Shown in pieces: positions 50,294 through 59,113 of a DNA stretch of 64,000 bases. Under the pieces are notes generated by a model, which saw only the letters and a list, made by a program, of their open reading frames with translations, was not told the DNA's origin and ran no database searches. The translations under genes were made by a program, and so were the position numbers. Where the stretch lies: positions 16,466-80,465 of the forward strand of contig FCOH02000026.1 in the NCBI GenBank assembly GCA_001544595.2. The letters run 5' to 3'. Source of the DNA: Caballeronia peredens (GTDB taxonomy: Bacteria; Pseudomonadota; Gammaproteobacteria; Burkholderiales; Burkholderiaceae). Numbering within the stretch: the first letter of the stretch is position 1; each line of letters opens with the position of its first letter.

Positions 50294-51495
50294 GGCGTGT
50301 CTTCTCCTTCTTCTGAACCATTCTCGCGGTCGAGCGCGGCAATGCGCCTGGAATTCGCATCGTTGCGAAAGACGATGGGTTGCTCCTGCGGTTCCGGTCG
50401 TGCCGCTCTCACCGATGCGGCGCGCACCACTTCGATCACGCGCTCGTGATGCGGAGACTTGTCGCAAACGGGGTCCGCATTCGCGGGGTCTTGCGTGAGC
50501 AGATACGCCTGACAACGGCAGCCGCCCATGTCGATGGCCTTCTCGTCGCAACTGCGGCACGGCTCTTTCATCCAGCCGAAGCCGCGAAAGCGGTTGAACG
50601 CGTCGCTTTCGTACCAGATGTCCTTGAGCGGCATCTCGGTGACGTTCGGGAACGTGAGGCCCGGCAGCGAGCGTGCCGTGTGACACGGCAGCGCGGCGCC
50701 GTCCGGCGCGATGCCGAGAAACACCGAGCCCCAGCCGTTCATGCAGCGCTTGGGCCGGCGCTCGTAATAATCGGGCACGACGAAGAAGATCTTGCACTTG
50801 TCGCCGATCTCGCGGCGATAGCGTTCGACGACGGCTTCCGCTTCGTCGAGCTGCTCTTTCGTCGGCATGAGTTGGGCGCGGTTCGTGTGCGCCCAGCCGT
50901 AATACTGCGTGTTCGCGAGCTCGAGATATTCCGCGCCCATGGCGAGCGCCATGTCGATGATGCGTCCGATATGCGGCAGGTTATAGCGGTGCAGCACGCA
51001 GTTGAGCACCATCGGAAAGCCGTGCGCCTTGATGAGACCCGCGACGCGCTTCTTGTAGTCGAAGGTTTTGGTGCTGGAGAGAAAGTCGTTGAGTTCTTGC
51101 GACGAGTCCTGAAACGACAACTGAATGTGATCGAGCCCTGCCTCTTGCAATGCGCCGATGCGCTTCTCCGTCAAGCCGATGCCTGACGTGATGAGGTTCG
51201 TATAGAAGCCGAGCTTGCGCGCTTCGCCCACGAGCGTTTCGAGGTCGTCGCGCAGAAGCGGCTCGCCGCCCGAAAAGCCCAGTTGCGCCGCGCCGAGCGC
51301 GCGTGCCTGACGCAGGACATCGAGCCATTGATCGGTATCGAGTTCGCGCGTGTGATCGGCGTAGTTCACCGGGTTGTAGCAGAACACGCAATGCAGCGGA
51401 CAACGATACGTCAGTTCCGCGAGCAGCCACAGCGGCGGCGCGATGGGCGTGCCCTCGTGTTCGGGCCGGGCGATGGGTTCGGACAGGTCGGTCAT
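50290..51495 (-). CDS. pqqE: PQQ biosynthesis radical SAM protein PqqE
   Basis: PqqE cross-links the Glu and Tyr side chains of PqqA using SAM, with PqqD presenting the peptide. The 401-residue protein has the SAM cluster motif CPLHCVFC (C32, C36, C39), the GFSGGEPLL glycine motif, and a C-terminal SPASM region with cysteines in CRSCDEKAIDMGGCRC. The C-terminus is extended by about 25 residues rich in Arg and Glu. ATG 51495 lies four bases after the pqqD stop. Confidence 0.95.
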   Translation of the reverse strand: MTDLSEPIARPEHEGTPIAPPLWLLAELTYRCPLHCVFCYNPVNYADHTRELDTDQWLDVLRQARALGAAQLGFSGGEPLLRDDLETLVGEARKLGFYTNLITSGIGLTEKRIGALQEAGLDHIQLSFQDSSQELNDFLSSTKTFDYKKRVAGLIKAHGFPMVLNCVLHRYNLPHIGRIIDMALAMGAEYLELANTQYYGWAHTNRAQLMPTKEQLDEAEAVVERYRREIGDKCKIFFVVPDYYERRPKRCMNGWGSVFLGIAPDGAALPCHTARSLPGLTFPNVTEMPLKDIWYESDAFNRFRGFGWMKEPCRSCDEKAIDMGGCRCQAYLLTQDPANADPVCDKSPHHERVIEVVRAASVRAARPEPQEQPIVFRNDANSRRIAALDRENGSEEGEDTP

Positions 51496-51499
51496 TGCG

Positions 51500-51808
51500 C
51501 TACTCCAGCCAGCCCCGCGCCCGCGCGCCCGCGATGAACGCGCGCACGTCGTCGCCGAGGTTGGTCGCATTGAACGCGGCTTCGAGATCGGCGACGAGCG
51601 CGGGAATGTCGCGCGTGCCGTCGCAGCGCAGCAGGATCTGCGCCGCGCTCTGATTGAGCTTCACCATGCCCTCCGGATAGAGCAGCACATGCGCGTCCTG
51701 CGCCGGCTCCCACTGCAGCCGGAAGAGGCGCTTCAGTTTCGGATGCAACGAATCGTCCGGCGCTTCGACGGCTTCTTGCACGCGTTGGGTCGGATGGCTG
51801 TCGGTCAT
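51500..51808 (-). CDS. pqqD: PQQ biosynthesis peptide chaperone PqqD
   Basis: PqqD binds the precursor peptide PqqA and delivers it to PqqE. The 102-residue protein has the RRE winged-helix fold: FRLQWEPAQDAHVLLYPEGM (about 29-48), then LNQSAAQILLRCDGTRDIPA and a C-terminal FIAGARARGWLE. The ATG at 51808 overlaps the pqqC stop by four bases. It is a separate gene here, unlike the fused PqqCD of some methylotrophs. Confidence 0.93.
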   Translation of the reverse strand: MTDSHPTQRVQEAVEAPDDSLHPKLKRLFRLQWEPAQDAHVLLYPEGMVKLNQSAAQILLRCDGTRDIPALVADLEAAFNATNLGDDVRAFIAGARARGWLE

Positions 51809-52551
51809 TGCGGAAAAGCCTTTTCGATCGAATCGAGCATGGTCCAGAGGATATCGAGCTTGAATTGCAGGATGTCGAGCGCGCGCTGCTGCGCCTCGCG
51901 CGTCGTGAAATGCGCGAGCGTGACTTCGAGCCCGTGCTCGACATCGCGCTGCGCAAGCGATACGCGCGAGCGGAAATACGCGAGTCCTTCGGGTTCGATC
52001 CACTGATAGTGCCCGGGCCACGTCGCGAGGCGATCCTTGTGGATTTGCGGCGCGAACATTTCGGTCAGCGACGAGCACACCGATTCCTGCCACGGCGCGC
52101 GGCGCGCGAAGTTGACATAGGCATCGACCGCGAAGCGAACGCCGGGCGTGACGAGCGCGAGCGACCACAACTCGTCGCGCGACAGACCGACGGCGTCGCC
52201 TAAACGCGCCCATGCCTCGATGCCGCCCGCCTGATCGTCGTAGCCGTCGTGATCGAGAATGCGCAGCACCCAGCGGCGGCGCGTTTCGCGATCGGGGCAA
52301 TTGGACATCACGGCCGCATCCTTCAGCGGAATGTTGATCTGATAGTAGAAGCGGTTCGCGACCCAGCCGCGTATCTGTTCCTTCGAACACCCGCCGCCGT
52401 TCATCTTCACGTTGAACGGATGATGAATGTGATACGCCGTGCCCTTCGCGCGAAGTTGCGCTTCGAATTCCTCGCGCGTCCACGCGGGCCCAACGTCCTT
52501 CACCTTCGTGAAGACCGGGCCTGTGGTCGGGTTGAGCATCGGATCGAACAT
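51805..52551 (-). CDS. pqqC: Pyrroloquinoline-quinone synthase PqqC
   Basis: PqqC performs the final ring closure and eight-electron oxidation that yields PQQ, using O2 and no metal. The 248-residue length fits. Conserved stretches include YHIHHPFNVKMNGG (about 40-53), RGWVANRFYYQINIPLKDAA and RILDHDG (about 98-104), which carry the active-site histidines and arginines of the family. CTGGAG lies eight bases before ATG 52551, and the gap after pqqB is 22 bp. Confidence 0.95.
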   Translation of the reverse strand: MFDPMLNPTTGPVFTKVKDVGPAWTREEFEAQLRAKGTAYHIHHPFNVKMNGGGCSKEQIRGWVANRFYYQINIPLKDAAVMSNCPDRETRRRWVLRILDHDGYDDQAGGIEAWARLGDAVGLSRDELWSLALVTPGVRFAVDAYVNFARRAPWQESVCSSLTEMFAPQIHKDRLATWPGHYQWIEPEGLAYFRSRVSLAQRDVEHGLEVTLAHFTTREAQQRALDILQFKLDILWTMLDSIEKAFPQ

Positions 52552-52573
52552 CGAACGGTCTCCAGTGCGAATG

Positions 52574-53494
52574 CTATAGCTCGAAGGTCATGCCGTCGTG
52601 CGCGACTTCGATGCCGTGCTCCGTCAGAATGCGCCTTTCGGGTCCGTCCTCGATCAGGATCGGATTCGTGTTGTTGATATGGATCAGCACCTTGCGCACG
52701 CCCGCGCGATCGATCGAATCGAGGACTTCGATCATGCCGCCGGGGCCGCTTTGCGCGAGATGGCCCATGTCGCGGCCGGTCTTCTTCGTGAGGCCGAGAC
52801 GGATCATTTCGTCGTCGGTCCACACGGTACCGTCGACGAGCAGAAGGTCCGCCGTGCGCATGGCCTCGAGCACATGCGCGTCGAGCGCGCCCAGTCCCGG
52901 CGCATAGAACGCGCGCTTGCCGGTCGCCGTGTTGGTGAACATCAGTCCGATGTTGTCGCCCGTTTCGGGCGCATCGCGATGCGGCGAATAAGGCGGCGCC
53001 TTGCTCGACAGCGGCAGCGCGTCGATGCTCACGCGCGGCAGTTCGGGCACGTCGAACGACGCGCCGTCGAGCGCGATGCGCCTGTGTTCGACGCCGCAAT
53101 AGTGCGCAAGGATCAACGTGACCGGAAAGCCGGTGGAGAGGTCCTGCCATACGGCGTCGGTCGTATAGAGCGGCAGAGGCGTGCCGCGCTCGCGCAGCAT
53201 CAGGAGGCCGGTCACGTGATCGATTTGCGCATCCATCGTGACGACGGCCGCGATACCGGTATCACGCACGCGGCGCGCGGGCTGCAGCCCGGCGTTCGCG
53301 GCGATCTGCGCGAGGATGTCCGGCGACGCATTGACGAGCAGCCAGTCCTCGCCGTTATCGGTCACGGCGATCGACGACTGCGTGCGCGCGCGCGCCGCGA
53401 TCGTGCCGCGCCGCACGCCGTCGCAATTGCGGCAGTTGCAGTTCCATTGCGGAAAGCCGCCGCCCGCCGAGGATCCGAGCACGCGAATTTTCAA
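52574..53494 (-). CDS. pqqB: PqqB, metallo-beta-lactamase-fold PQQ biosynthesis protein
   Basis: PqqB hydroxylates the cross-linked tyrosine intermediate during PQQ synthesis. The start is TTG at 53494: GGAGG lies eight bases upstream, the protein then begins KIRVLGSSAGGGFPQWNCNC as in homologues, and TTGA overlaps the cytochrome stop by four bases. GTG 53500 is a poorer choice. From TTG the product is 306 residues. Cysteines 19, 21 and 24 (CNCRNC) form the structural zinc site, and MDAQIDHVTGLL carries metal-site residues. No pqqA precedes it. Confidence 0.95.
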   Translation of the reverse strand: MKIRVLGSSAGGGFPQWNCNCRNCDGVRRGTIAARARTQSSIAVTDNGEDWLLVNASPDILAQIAANAGLQPARRVRDTGIAAVVTMDAQIDHVTGLLMLRERGTPLPLYTTDAVWQDLSTGFPVTLILAHYCGVEHRRIALDGASFDVPELPRVSIDALPLSSKAPPYSPHRDAPETGDNIGLMFTNTATGKRAFYAPGLGALDAHVLEAMRTADLLLVDGTVWTDDEMIRLGLTKKTGRDMGHLAQSGPGGMIEVLDSIDRAGVRKVLIHINNTNPILIEDGPERRILTEHGIEVAHDGMTFEL

Positions 53495-54063
53495 GGCCAC
53501 ATCCTCCGCAGAAGGCCGTCGCGATCGATCAGGTGATGTTTCATCGCGCCGAGAAAATGGAGGATCACGAGCGCCGCCATGATCCACGCTAGATATTCGT
53601 GAATGCCGAAGAAAATCTGCCGCAGATGCTTGTCGTCCCAGCCCCATTGCGGCAGAGCCAGACCCCAGAATTTCGTGCCGAACTTGTTGAACGACGAGCC
53701 GAGATAACCAGTCAGCGGCATCGCGAACATGCCAACGTATAAAAGAGCCTGCGTGATGCTCGCGGCGGCGCGTTGCCACGCCCGCATCGGCGGCAGAGGC
53801 GGTCGGCCATAGGCCAGGCGTACCAGGACGCGGATCAGCACCAGCAGGAAAACCGTGATTCCAAGCGACTTGTGGAAATTGACGAGGTCCGACTTGAACG
53901 GCAATCCGCGCGGCAAGCCAACCATATAGAAGCCGATGCACAACATCGCGATGATGGCGACCGCGATCAGCCAGTGCATCGCGATGACCGGGCGCGCATA
54001 GCGTTCGCCCGCGACGTCGATGCCGCTGTTGCGCGCCGTGGCCGATGTCCGCGCGGTGCTCAT
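53491..54063 (-). CDS. Cytochrome b561-type membrane protein
   Basis: The 190-residue inner-membrane protein has four TM helices and the b561 histidines: H30 (IAMHWLIA), H64 (VNFHKSLG), H154 (GIHEYLAW) and H168 (VILHFLGAMKHH). It may pass electrons between quinone and periplasmic partners. It sits inside the fhc-pqq gene chain with a four-base overlap onto pqqB, so a role in electron transfer tied to PQQ enzymes or C1 oxidation is likely but unproven. A 17-codon frame ends on its start codon. Confidence 0.88.
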   Translation of the reverse strand: MSTARTSATARNSGIDVAGERYARPVIAMHWLIAVAIIAMLCIGFYMVGLPRGLPFKSDLVNFHKSLGITVFLLVLIRVLVRLAYGRPPLPPMRAWQRAAASITQALLYVGMFAMPLTGYLGSSFNKFGTKFWGLALPQWGWDDKHLRQIFFGIHEYLAWIMAALVILHFLGAMKHHLIDRDGLLRRMWP

Positions 54064-54113
54064 GGCGTCACTCCCGTGAAAGTGGTTTGCGTGCCCCAGG
54101 ATACAAGGTCCAT
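54060..54113 (-). other. Possible 17-residue leader peptide before cytochrome b561
   Basis: A short frame starts at ATG 54113, preceded by GGGAAAGA, and ends with a TGA overlapping the b561 ATG. The peptide would read MDLVSWGTQTTFTGVTP. It lies where pqqA could be expected but has no Glu or Tyr, so it is not a PQQ precursor. It could act in translational coupling, or be chance. Confidence 0.25.
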
Positions 54114-54127
54114 TCTTTCCCGCCCCG

Positions 54128-54967
54128 CTATGAATTGGCGATCAGCAATTCCCCCCGTCCGTCCACGGCGAGGTCGCCGACGTAGCGCCGTGGCAACACA
54201 TTGCCCGCAAGCGTCGCGAACGGCGCGAATCCGGGTGCGCTTTCGCGCGCGAGCATGCGCGTGACGAGCAGCCAGAACACGTCAAAGCCGCGTCCGCCTT
54301 CGGTGAAGGTCGGCGGAACCGAAGATGGCGCGTTTGTCAGCAAGACCGTGCCGCGCCGCATGCCGTATCCCAAGTGTGCGCCCACTTTGCCGCCGATGCA
54401 GACCGTTCCCGCGATGAGCCGCGACGCCGCGAAGTCGCCCGCGTCGCCGCCGACGAGCACCGTGCCGCGCCGCATGCGGTCGGCGAGGCGCGCGCCCGCG
54501 TTGCCGCGAATCGCGAGCGTGCCGCCGCTCATGCCTTCCATGTCCCCGGGCAGCGCGCCCGCGGCGAAATCGCCGGCGTTGCCGTGAATCGAGAGGCGTC
54601 CGCCCTGCATTTCGCAGGCGGCGAAAAGCCCTGCATCACCGGTTATGTGCAGCTCGCCGCCGGACATCTTCATGCCCGCGTAATCGCCTGCGTCGCCGTG
54701 CACCGTGAGCGAGCCTTCGCTCATGTTCGCGCCGAGACGATCGAACCAATGCGCGTCGCCCTCGATCGTCAGCGACGGCTTGTCTGCGTCGGCTTGCTCG
54801 ATATCGATATCGAAGAGATCGCCGAGCGTGCAGGTTTCGCCGGCACCTTGCAGCACGATGCGCGGCAACGCGTCCGGCGCGCTTGCCGCGAGCGCGGCAG
54901 GCAGTAAATTCGACCCGTCGACGCGACAGCCCGGCGTATTTTTTACGCGCAGCGTGATGGCTTTCAT
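54128..54967 (-). CDS. fhcC: Formyltransferase/hydrolase complex subunit C (FhcC)
   Basis: FhcC is the structural subunit of the Fhc complex that releases formate from formyl-methylofuran. The 279-residue protein consists largely of a right-handed beta-helix built from glycine repeats (GDAGDYAGMKMSGG, GDAGLFAACEMQGG, GNAGDFAAGALPG, GNAGARLADRMRRG), as in archaeal FwdC. Its ATG overlaps the fhcD stop by four bases. It is followed after 64 bp by the cytochrome b561 gene. Confidence 0.93.
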   Translation of the reverse strand: MKAITLRVKNTPGCRVDGSNLLPAALAASAPDALPRIVLQGAGETCTLGDLFDIDIEQADADKPSLTIEGDAHWFDRLGANMSEGSLTVHGDAGDYAGMKMSGGELHITGDAGLFAACEMQGGRLSIHGNAGDFAAGALPGDMEGMSGGTLAIRGNAGARLADRMRRGTVLVGGDAGDFAASRLIAGTVCIGGKVGAHLGYGMRRGTVLLTNAPSSVPPTFTEGGRGFDVFWLLVTRMLARESAPGFAPFATLAGNVLPRRYVGDLAVDGRGELLIANS

Positions 54968-55905
54968 GCGCGGCTCCCGTCGATGCCCTGCGCGAGCGCG
55001 TGCAACTTGAAGTGATACGGACCGAGCTTGCCGCCGTAATTGCCCGCGGAGATGCGCAGCACGCCGCCCGCGCGCCCGATGTCCGTCGCGGCCGCGATGC
55101 CCGCGGTCATCGCGGCGCCGACATCGGCGTCGGTCAGGCCGTCGATCACGATTTCGAGCACGCACGCGACGTCCGCGGTCAGCTCGCTCTTCTTCGACAA
55201 GCCGACGAGCGTCGGGCAAAACGCGTCGTTGGTGGACGCGGTGGCGCCCGCGTACTTCGAGCCGATCTTCGAACCCGAGCGCACGACGCCGCCCGGAAAC
55301 GGCGTGATCACGTTCGGTAGCCGATGCATCGCGGCGACGGCCGCTTCGGCCGCATGCAGCGCGCTGTCGATGTCGCGTGCGAGAAACAGCAGATTGCCGC
55401 CGCCGACCGCTTTCACCGTGGCCGTGAATTCTTCGCAGACGAACTCGCCGTCCATCACCGGCACGCGCCAGTAGCGCGTGCCGTCGAGCACTTTCGAGAT
55501 CTGCCAGCCGTCGCCGAAGAAGCGCAGGCCTGCGCCGAGCGGTGCATCGTCGGAGAGCGGGGCGCGGCTCGTTGTGCGGTCGATGCCGCCGTAGACCGCT
55601 GTCGTCGGGCACGTCAGCACGCATTGTCCGACGCGTCGTGCGATCTGCTTCGCCAGTTCTTTCGACGATATCGCGAAGATCAGCACCGCGACGCCCGGCC
55701 GGCCGTCGGGCGTTTCGTCGCCGGACAGGTCGCGCTCGATGCCCGCTTCGCAGCCGCAGTCGATGACGGATGTGGCGAACCCCGTCAGCGAATTCGCCGC
55801 GTGACGTGCCCAGTTCGGCGTGTGCGCGGTGATGACGAGGCGCGTCGCCTTCATCGGGAAGGCTTCGGCGAAGGTGTCGTCGATCTGCGTGTCGTTGATG
55901 CGCAT
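54964..55905 (-). CDS. fhcD: Formylmethanofuran:H4MPT formyltransferase (FhcD/Ftr)
   Basis: FhcD moves the formyl group between tetrahydromethanopterin and the furan cofactor. The 313-residue protein opens with INDTQIDDTFAEAFPMKATR, a signature of Ftr proteins, and contains the conserved GGGNLLFLARDIDSAL region (about 170-185) and GGVVRSGSKIGSKY. ATG 55905 lies one base from the fhcA stop. A longer in-frame start at 56028 would lie inside fhcA and is rejected. The substrate would be methylofuran and H4MPT or its bacterial form. Confidence 0.95.
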   Translation of the reverse strand: MRINDTQIDDTFAEAFPMKATRLVITAHTPNWARHAANSLTGFATSVIDCGCEAGIERDLSGDETPDGRPGVAVLIFAISSKELAKQIARRVGQCVLTCPTTAVYGGIDRTTSRAPLSDDAPLGAGLRFFGDGWQISKVLDGTRYWRVPVMDGEFVCEEFTATVKAVGGGNLLFLARDIDSALHAAEAAVAAMHRLPNVITPFPGGVVRSGSKIGSKYAGATASTNDAFCPTLVGLSKKSELTADVACVLEIVIDGLTDADVGAAMTAGIAAATDIGRAGGVLRISAGNYGGKLGPYHFKLHALAQGIDGSRA

Positions 55906-55906
55906 G

Positions 55907-57604
55907 CTAAGTCTCGCTTGCGGCGAAACACGCGACCGGCAGCAGCTTGCCGCCGTTGCAGCAGGCGCAGATTTCGTCGTCGCCGATCGCGATATTCTCG
56001 AAGCGCTGCGCGAGATTCGCCTCTGCATAGTCGCGCACGCGCCGCTCGATTGCGCGATCGTAGTCGGGGCTCACGTAATGGATGCCGCCCGTCGGCGTGG
56101 CGAGCAATGTGCCGTCGCGCGCGATCAGCTCGCCGTCCTTGAACACGTAAGCAGGCGACGTGAACATGCGCTCGCGATTCGCGTCATCGCGATACACGGC
56201 GATATCCGCCGCCGCGCCCGCGCCGAGATGACCGCGGTCTTTCAGGCCGAGCAGCTTCGCCGGGCCCGCGCGCGTGATGATCGCGATGTCGTACAGCGAG
56301 AACTCGCGGTCGATCTCGCTCAGGGCGCTCGCGGTTTTCGCATCGGCGTGCAGCGTGTCGAGTTGTTCGTCGCGGAAGGACTTGTCCATCAGCAGCCGAA
56401 TCAGATGCGGATAGCTCGTGAACGGCGCGCCGTTCGGATGATCGGTCGTCATCGAGACGCGCCACGGATCGTCGACGAGCAGAAAGATCTCCAGCCCGAT
56501 GATCCATTGCAGCGCGTTCACGAAGCTCTGCTCGCGATACTTGAACGGCACGATGCCGCAACCCGCATCGCATTCGATATCGCCCAGCACCCATTTGCGC
56601 GGACGGGCCATCGGCGCGTTTTTGAACTGCATCATCGTGTCGCCGGATGCGGTGACCGTCTGGCCGAAGATGATCTGGCCGACATCGATCGTCACGTTGG
56701 GCCGTGCGTTGACCGCCTCGGCGATCGCGCGCGCGCCCGACGAAAACTTGCGCGGGCCTTCGGTGCCGTAGCTGTGGAACTGGATATGCGTCAGATGAAT
56801 GGGCAGGCCGTCGGCGGCGTCCATCGTCCGGATCGTCGATTCGATATTGCCCGGCACGCCCAGATTGCTCGCGTGGACATGCAGCGGATGCGGCACGCGC
56901 AGATCGGTGAGTGCGCGCGTGAGCGTCTTCAGCACGTCGCGCGGCGTGATGCCGTAGTGGACGTGTTTTTCATCGACATCGAGCGAGCGCTGATTGAACT
57001 TGAACGCCGAGATGCCGCCCGGATTCACGACCTTCACGCCGAGCGCCTTGCTCGAATGGATCGTCCAGCCGACATAATCGCGCAGGCGCTCGAAGTCTTC
57101 GTTCGCGGCGAGCATCTGCAGGAAGAGTTCGTCGTTGCCCATCATGACGTACGCGCCGTGATCGATGATCGGCGTGTCGCCCATTTCCAGATGGGCGTGG
57201 CGCGCATTCGACGCGATCATCGCCGGTTCGAACGCGGCCGTGTAGCCCATTTCCGCGTAGCGATAACCGGCCGCGAGCGTGCCCGGCGCACACGTGCCGC
57301 ACGAGGGCAGGCGCATGTAGCGGCCTTCGTTCGGCCGATCGGGCACGGCGCGCGGGTCGTCGCGATGATCTTCGGGCAACAGCAGACGCGAGAGATTCGT
57401 CTTGCCGCCGCCGATGTGCGAATGCAGATCGATGCCGCCCGCCATCACGATCATGCCGCTCGCGTCGAAATCGCGATCGATGGTTTCGCCGGGCGCCGGA
57501 TCGGCGACGATGCGTCCGTCGCGGATATGGATGTCGCGTTTCTCTCCGTTCACGCCGTTCGCCGGATCGTAGAGCGTGCCGCCCCTGAGGCGCGTGAGGC
57601 TCAT
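55907..57604 (-). CDS. fhcA: Formyltransferase/hydrolase complex subunit A (FhcA)
   Basis: FhcA hydrolyses formyl-methylofuran to formate. The 565-residue protein is an amidohydrolase-fold enzyme related to archaeal FwdA. The metal ligands HSHIGGG (about 67-73), the GVKVVNPGG lysine segment, the VHASNLG and HLTHIQFHSYG histidines and the TTDHPNGAPF aspartate are all present, so it looks active. The extreme C-terminus has CACCNGGK. The ATG at 57604 overlaps the fhcB stop by four bases. Confidence 0.95.
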   Translation of the reverse strand: MSLTRLRGGTLYDPANGVNGEKRDIHIRDGRIVADPAPGETIDRDFDASGMIVMAGGIDLHSHIGGGKTNLSRLLLPEDHRDDPRAVPDRPNEGRYMRLPSCGTCAPGTLAAGYRYAEMGYTAAFEPAMIASNARHAHLEMGDTPIIDHGAYVMMGNDELFLQMLAANEDFERLRDYVGWTIHSSKALGVKVVNPGGISAFKFNQRSLDVDEKHVHYGITPRDVLKTLTRALTDLRVPHPLHVHASNLGVPGNIESTIRTMDAADGLPIHLTHIQFHSYGTEGPRKFSSGARAIAEAVNARPNVTIDVGQIIFGQTVTASGDTMMQFKNAPMARPRKWVLGDIECDAGCGIVPFKYREQSFVNALQWIIGLEIFLLVDDPWRVSMTTDHPNGAPFTSYPHLIRLLMDKSFRDEQLDTLHADAKTASALSEIDREFSLYDIAIITRAGPAKLLGLKDRGHLGAGAAADIAVYRDDANRERMFTSPAYVFKDGELIARDGTLLATPTGGIHYVSPDYDRAIERRVRDYAEANLAQRFENIAIGDDEICACCNGGKLLPVACFAASET

Positions 57605-58875
57605 TGCGGCCTCCTTGCCTGCGCGAGACGCGATGCAATCGCGGCAACCGTGGGCAAGTCCGTATCGCGCGCGGCACCGAGCGGCGCGACGACGGAAGTA
57701 TCGACGCGAAAGAGATGTCCGCCGCTGTCGATGCCCGGCGTCGCGACAGGGATGAACACGGTGGCGCCCGTGCGCGCGGGCAGTGTCGTCGATGGATGGC
57801 CGAGGACGATCGCGGGCACGTCGTCGCCGAGCGACGTGGGCAGCGCTTCGGGCGCGAAGCTCGACACCCACAGGAGCGCATCGGTTTCGCCGCGGGCGAG
57901 CAGCGTATCGGTGCGATAGCGGTACGGGTCGTGATCCAGCGGCAAACCGTACGCGACGCGCGTGCGTAGCGGAAAGCCTGAAAGCCAGGTCGTGGCCTGA
58001 TTGACGGAGAGCGCGCCGTCGTCGCCGGTCAGGGCGAGCGCGCCGGCGCGCACGGTGCGGTTGACCGCCTTGACGATGCGTTGCAGTGCTTCGATCGCGA
58101 GCGCTCCGTGCGGCGCGGGCAGCGCGGACGGCTCGTAGACGAGCGCCGTGTATTGCGCGGCGCCGATGCGTTCGGTGAGCGCGACGAGTTCGGGCGTGGG
58201 AATCGCGCGGCCGCCTTCGACATGCGCGGACCAGAGCGCGAGGAGATCGAAGGGATCGGTGTTTTGCAGAATCGTTTCGCTGCCGACGTTGGCGGCGTGA
58301 TCGACATCACATCCGACGAATACGATGCTCGCATTGCGCGCGGGATCGATCACGCGCTCGTAGAAGCGCGGATAGCGCCGCGACGGCTCGCACGCGAACA
58401 CGATGACGAGATCGGCGCGCGAGCGTATTTCCGAGAGAGTCGTGAAGAACGCGCCGCGATCCTGCAGTGCGCGATTCGAATCGGCGATGGCGTCGCCGTG
58501 CAGATGATCGAGCGTCGCGCCGCAGTGCGCGGCGAGTTCATACAGCGCGCGTGCGCCGGCTACGTCGGTCGCGAGGCCGCCGAAGAGTGGCCGCCGCGCG
58601 TTCGACAGAATCTCCGCGGCTCGCGAGAGCGCCGAGGCGAGATCGGTGGCTTGTCCGTCGATCTCGGGTTTTCGGCTTGCATCCTGCGGACCGAAGCGGG
58701 CAAGCGCGTCCGCCAGACGCGGGCAGGCGGTGTGCGGCGCAGCGAGGCGATGAGCGCCGGCGGGCGCGAGCGTGATGTCGTCGCATAGGAGTGGGCAGAA
58801 CGGGCAGGTCCAGGGCTCGTGGCCAGCAGCCGCGGAGGGACGCTGCGCGGTCTTCGTCGTGGGGGAATCGTGCAT
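57601..58875 (-). CDS. fhcB: Formyltransferase/hydrolase complex subunit B (FhcB)
   Basis: FhcB is the bacterial relative of the molybdopterin subunit of formylmethanofuran dehydrogenase; in bacteria the complex works as a hydrolase and this subunit is thought to lack redox activity. The 424-residue protein keeps an N-terminal CPFCPLLCDD motif and a following Cys (HTACPRL). It is first in the fhcBADC order. ATG 58875 has no clear ribosome site; TTG 58893 is an alternative. The 105 bp upstream lead directly to the repeat element, so its promoter must lie in that stretch or in the element. Confidence 0.92.
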   Translation of the reverse strand: MHDSPTTKTAQRPSAAAGHEPWTCPFCPLLCDDITLAPAGAHRLAAPHTACPRLADALARFGPQDASRKPEIDGQATDLASALSRAAEILSNARRPLFGGLATDVAGARALYELAAHCGATLDHLHGDAIADSNRALQDRGAFFTTLSEIRSRADLVIVFACEPSRRYPRFYERVIDPARNASIVFVGCDVDHAANVGSETILQNTDPFDLLALWSAHVEGGRAIPTPELVALTERIGAAQYTALVYEPSALPAPHGALAIEALQRIVKAVNRTVRAGALALTGDDGALSVNQATTWLSGFPLRTRVAYGLPLDHDPYRYRTDTLLARGETDALLWVSSFAPEALPTSLGDDVPAIVLGHPSTTLPARTGATVFIPVATPGIDSGGHLFRVDTSVVAPLGAARDTDLPTVAAIASRLAQARRPQ

Positions 58876-58980
58876 GGTCGTGCTTTGGAGCAAGGTCTAT
58901 GCCGATTTGCGGTTTGCTTTTTTGCTTTTTGCTCTCGCTTGGGTTTTGTCGGTTTGGTTTATCGTGGAAACTTGCTTTCG

Positions 58981-59113
58981 CGTCGGTCTATTAGTACTGC
59001 CCCTGTGCGGGGCGGCAGTCACTTTCTTTGCTGCTGCAAAGAAAGTAACCAAAGAAAGCAGCTCCTCCCATCCAAAGTACCTCACACCGGCCGCGGCACA
59101 GGCGAAGAGCCCG
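58981..59113. repeat. Left terminal inverted repeat of copy 1
   Basis: Matches the reverse complement of 59443-59575. The outer 105 bp differ at about seven positions by eye. It contains a GCCCC(N5)GGGGC hairpin and the CTTTCTTTGC hairpin at 59020-59047. Confidence 0.78.

Noticed and set aside
54060..54113. Mini-frame considered as pqqA
   Set aside because: It lacks the Glu and Tyr that become PQQ and does not resemble PqqA.
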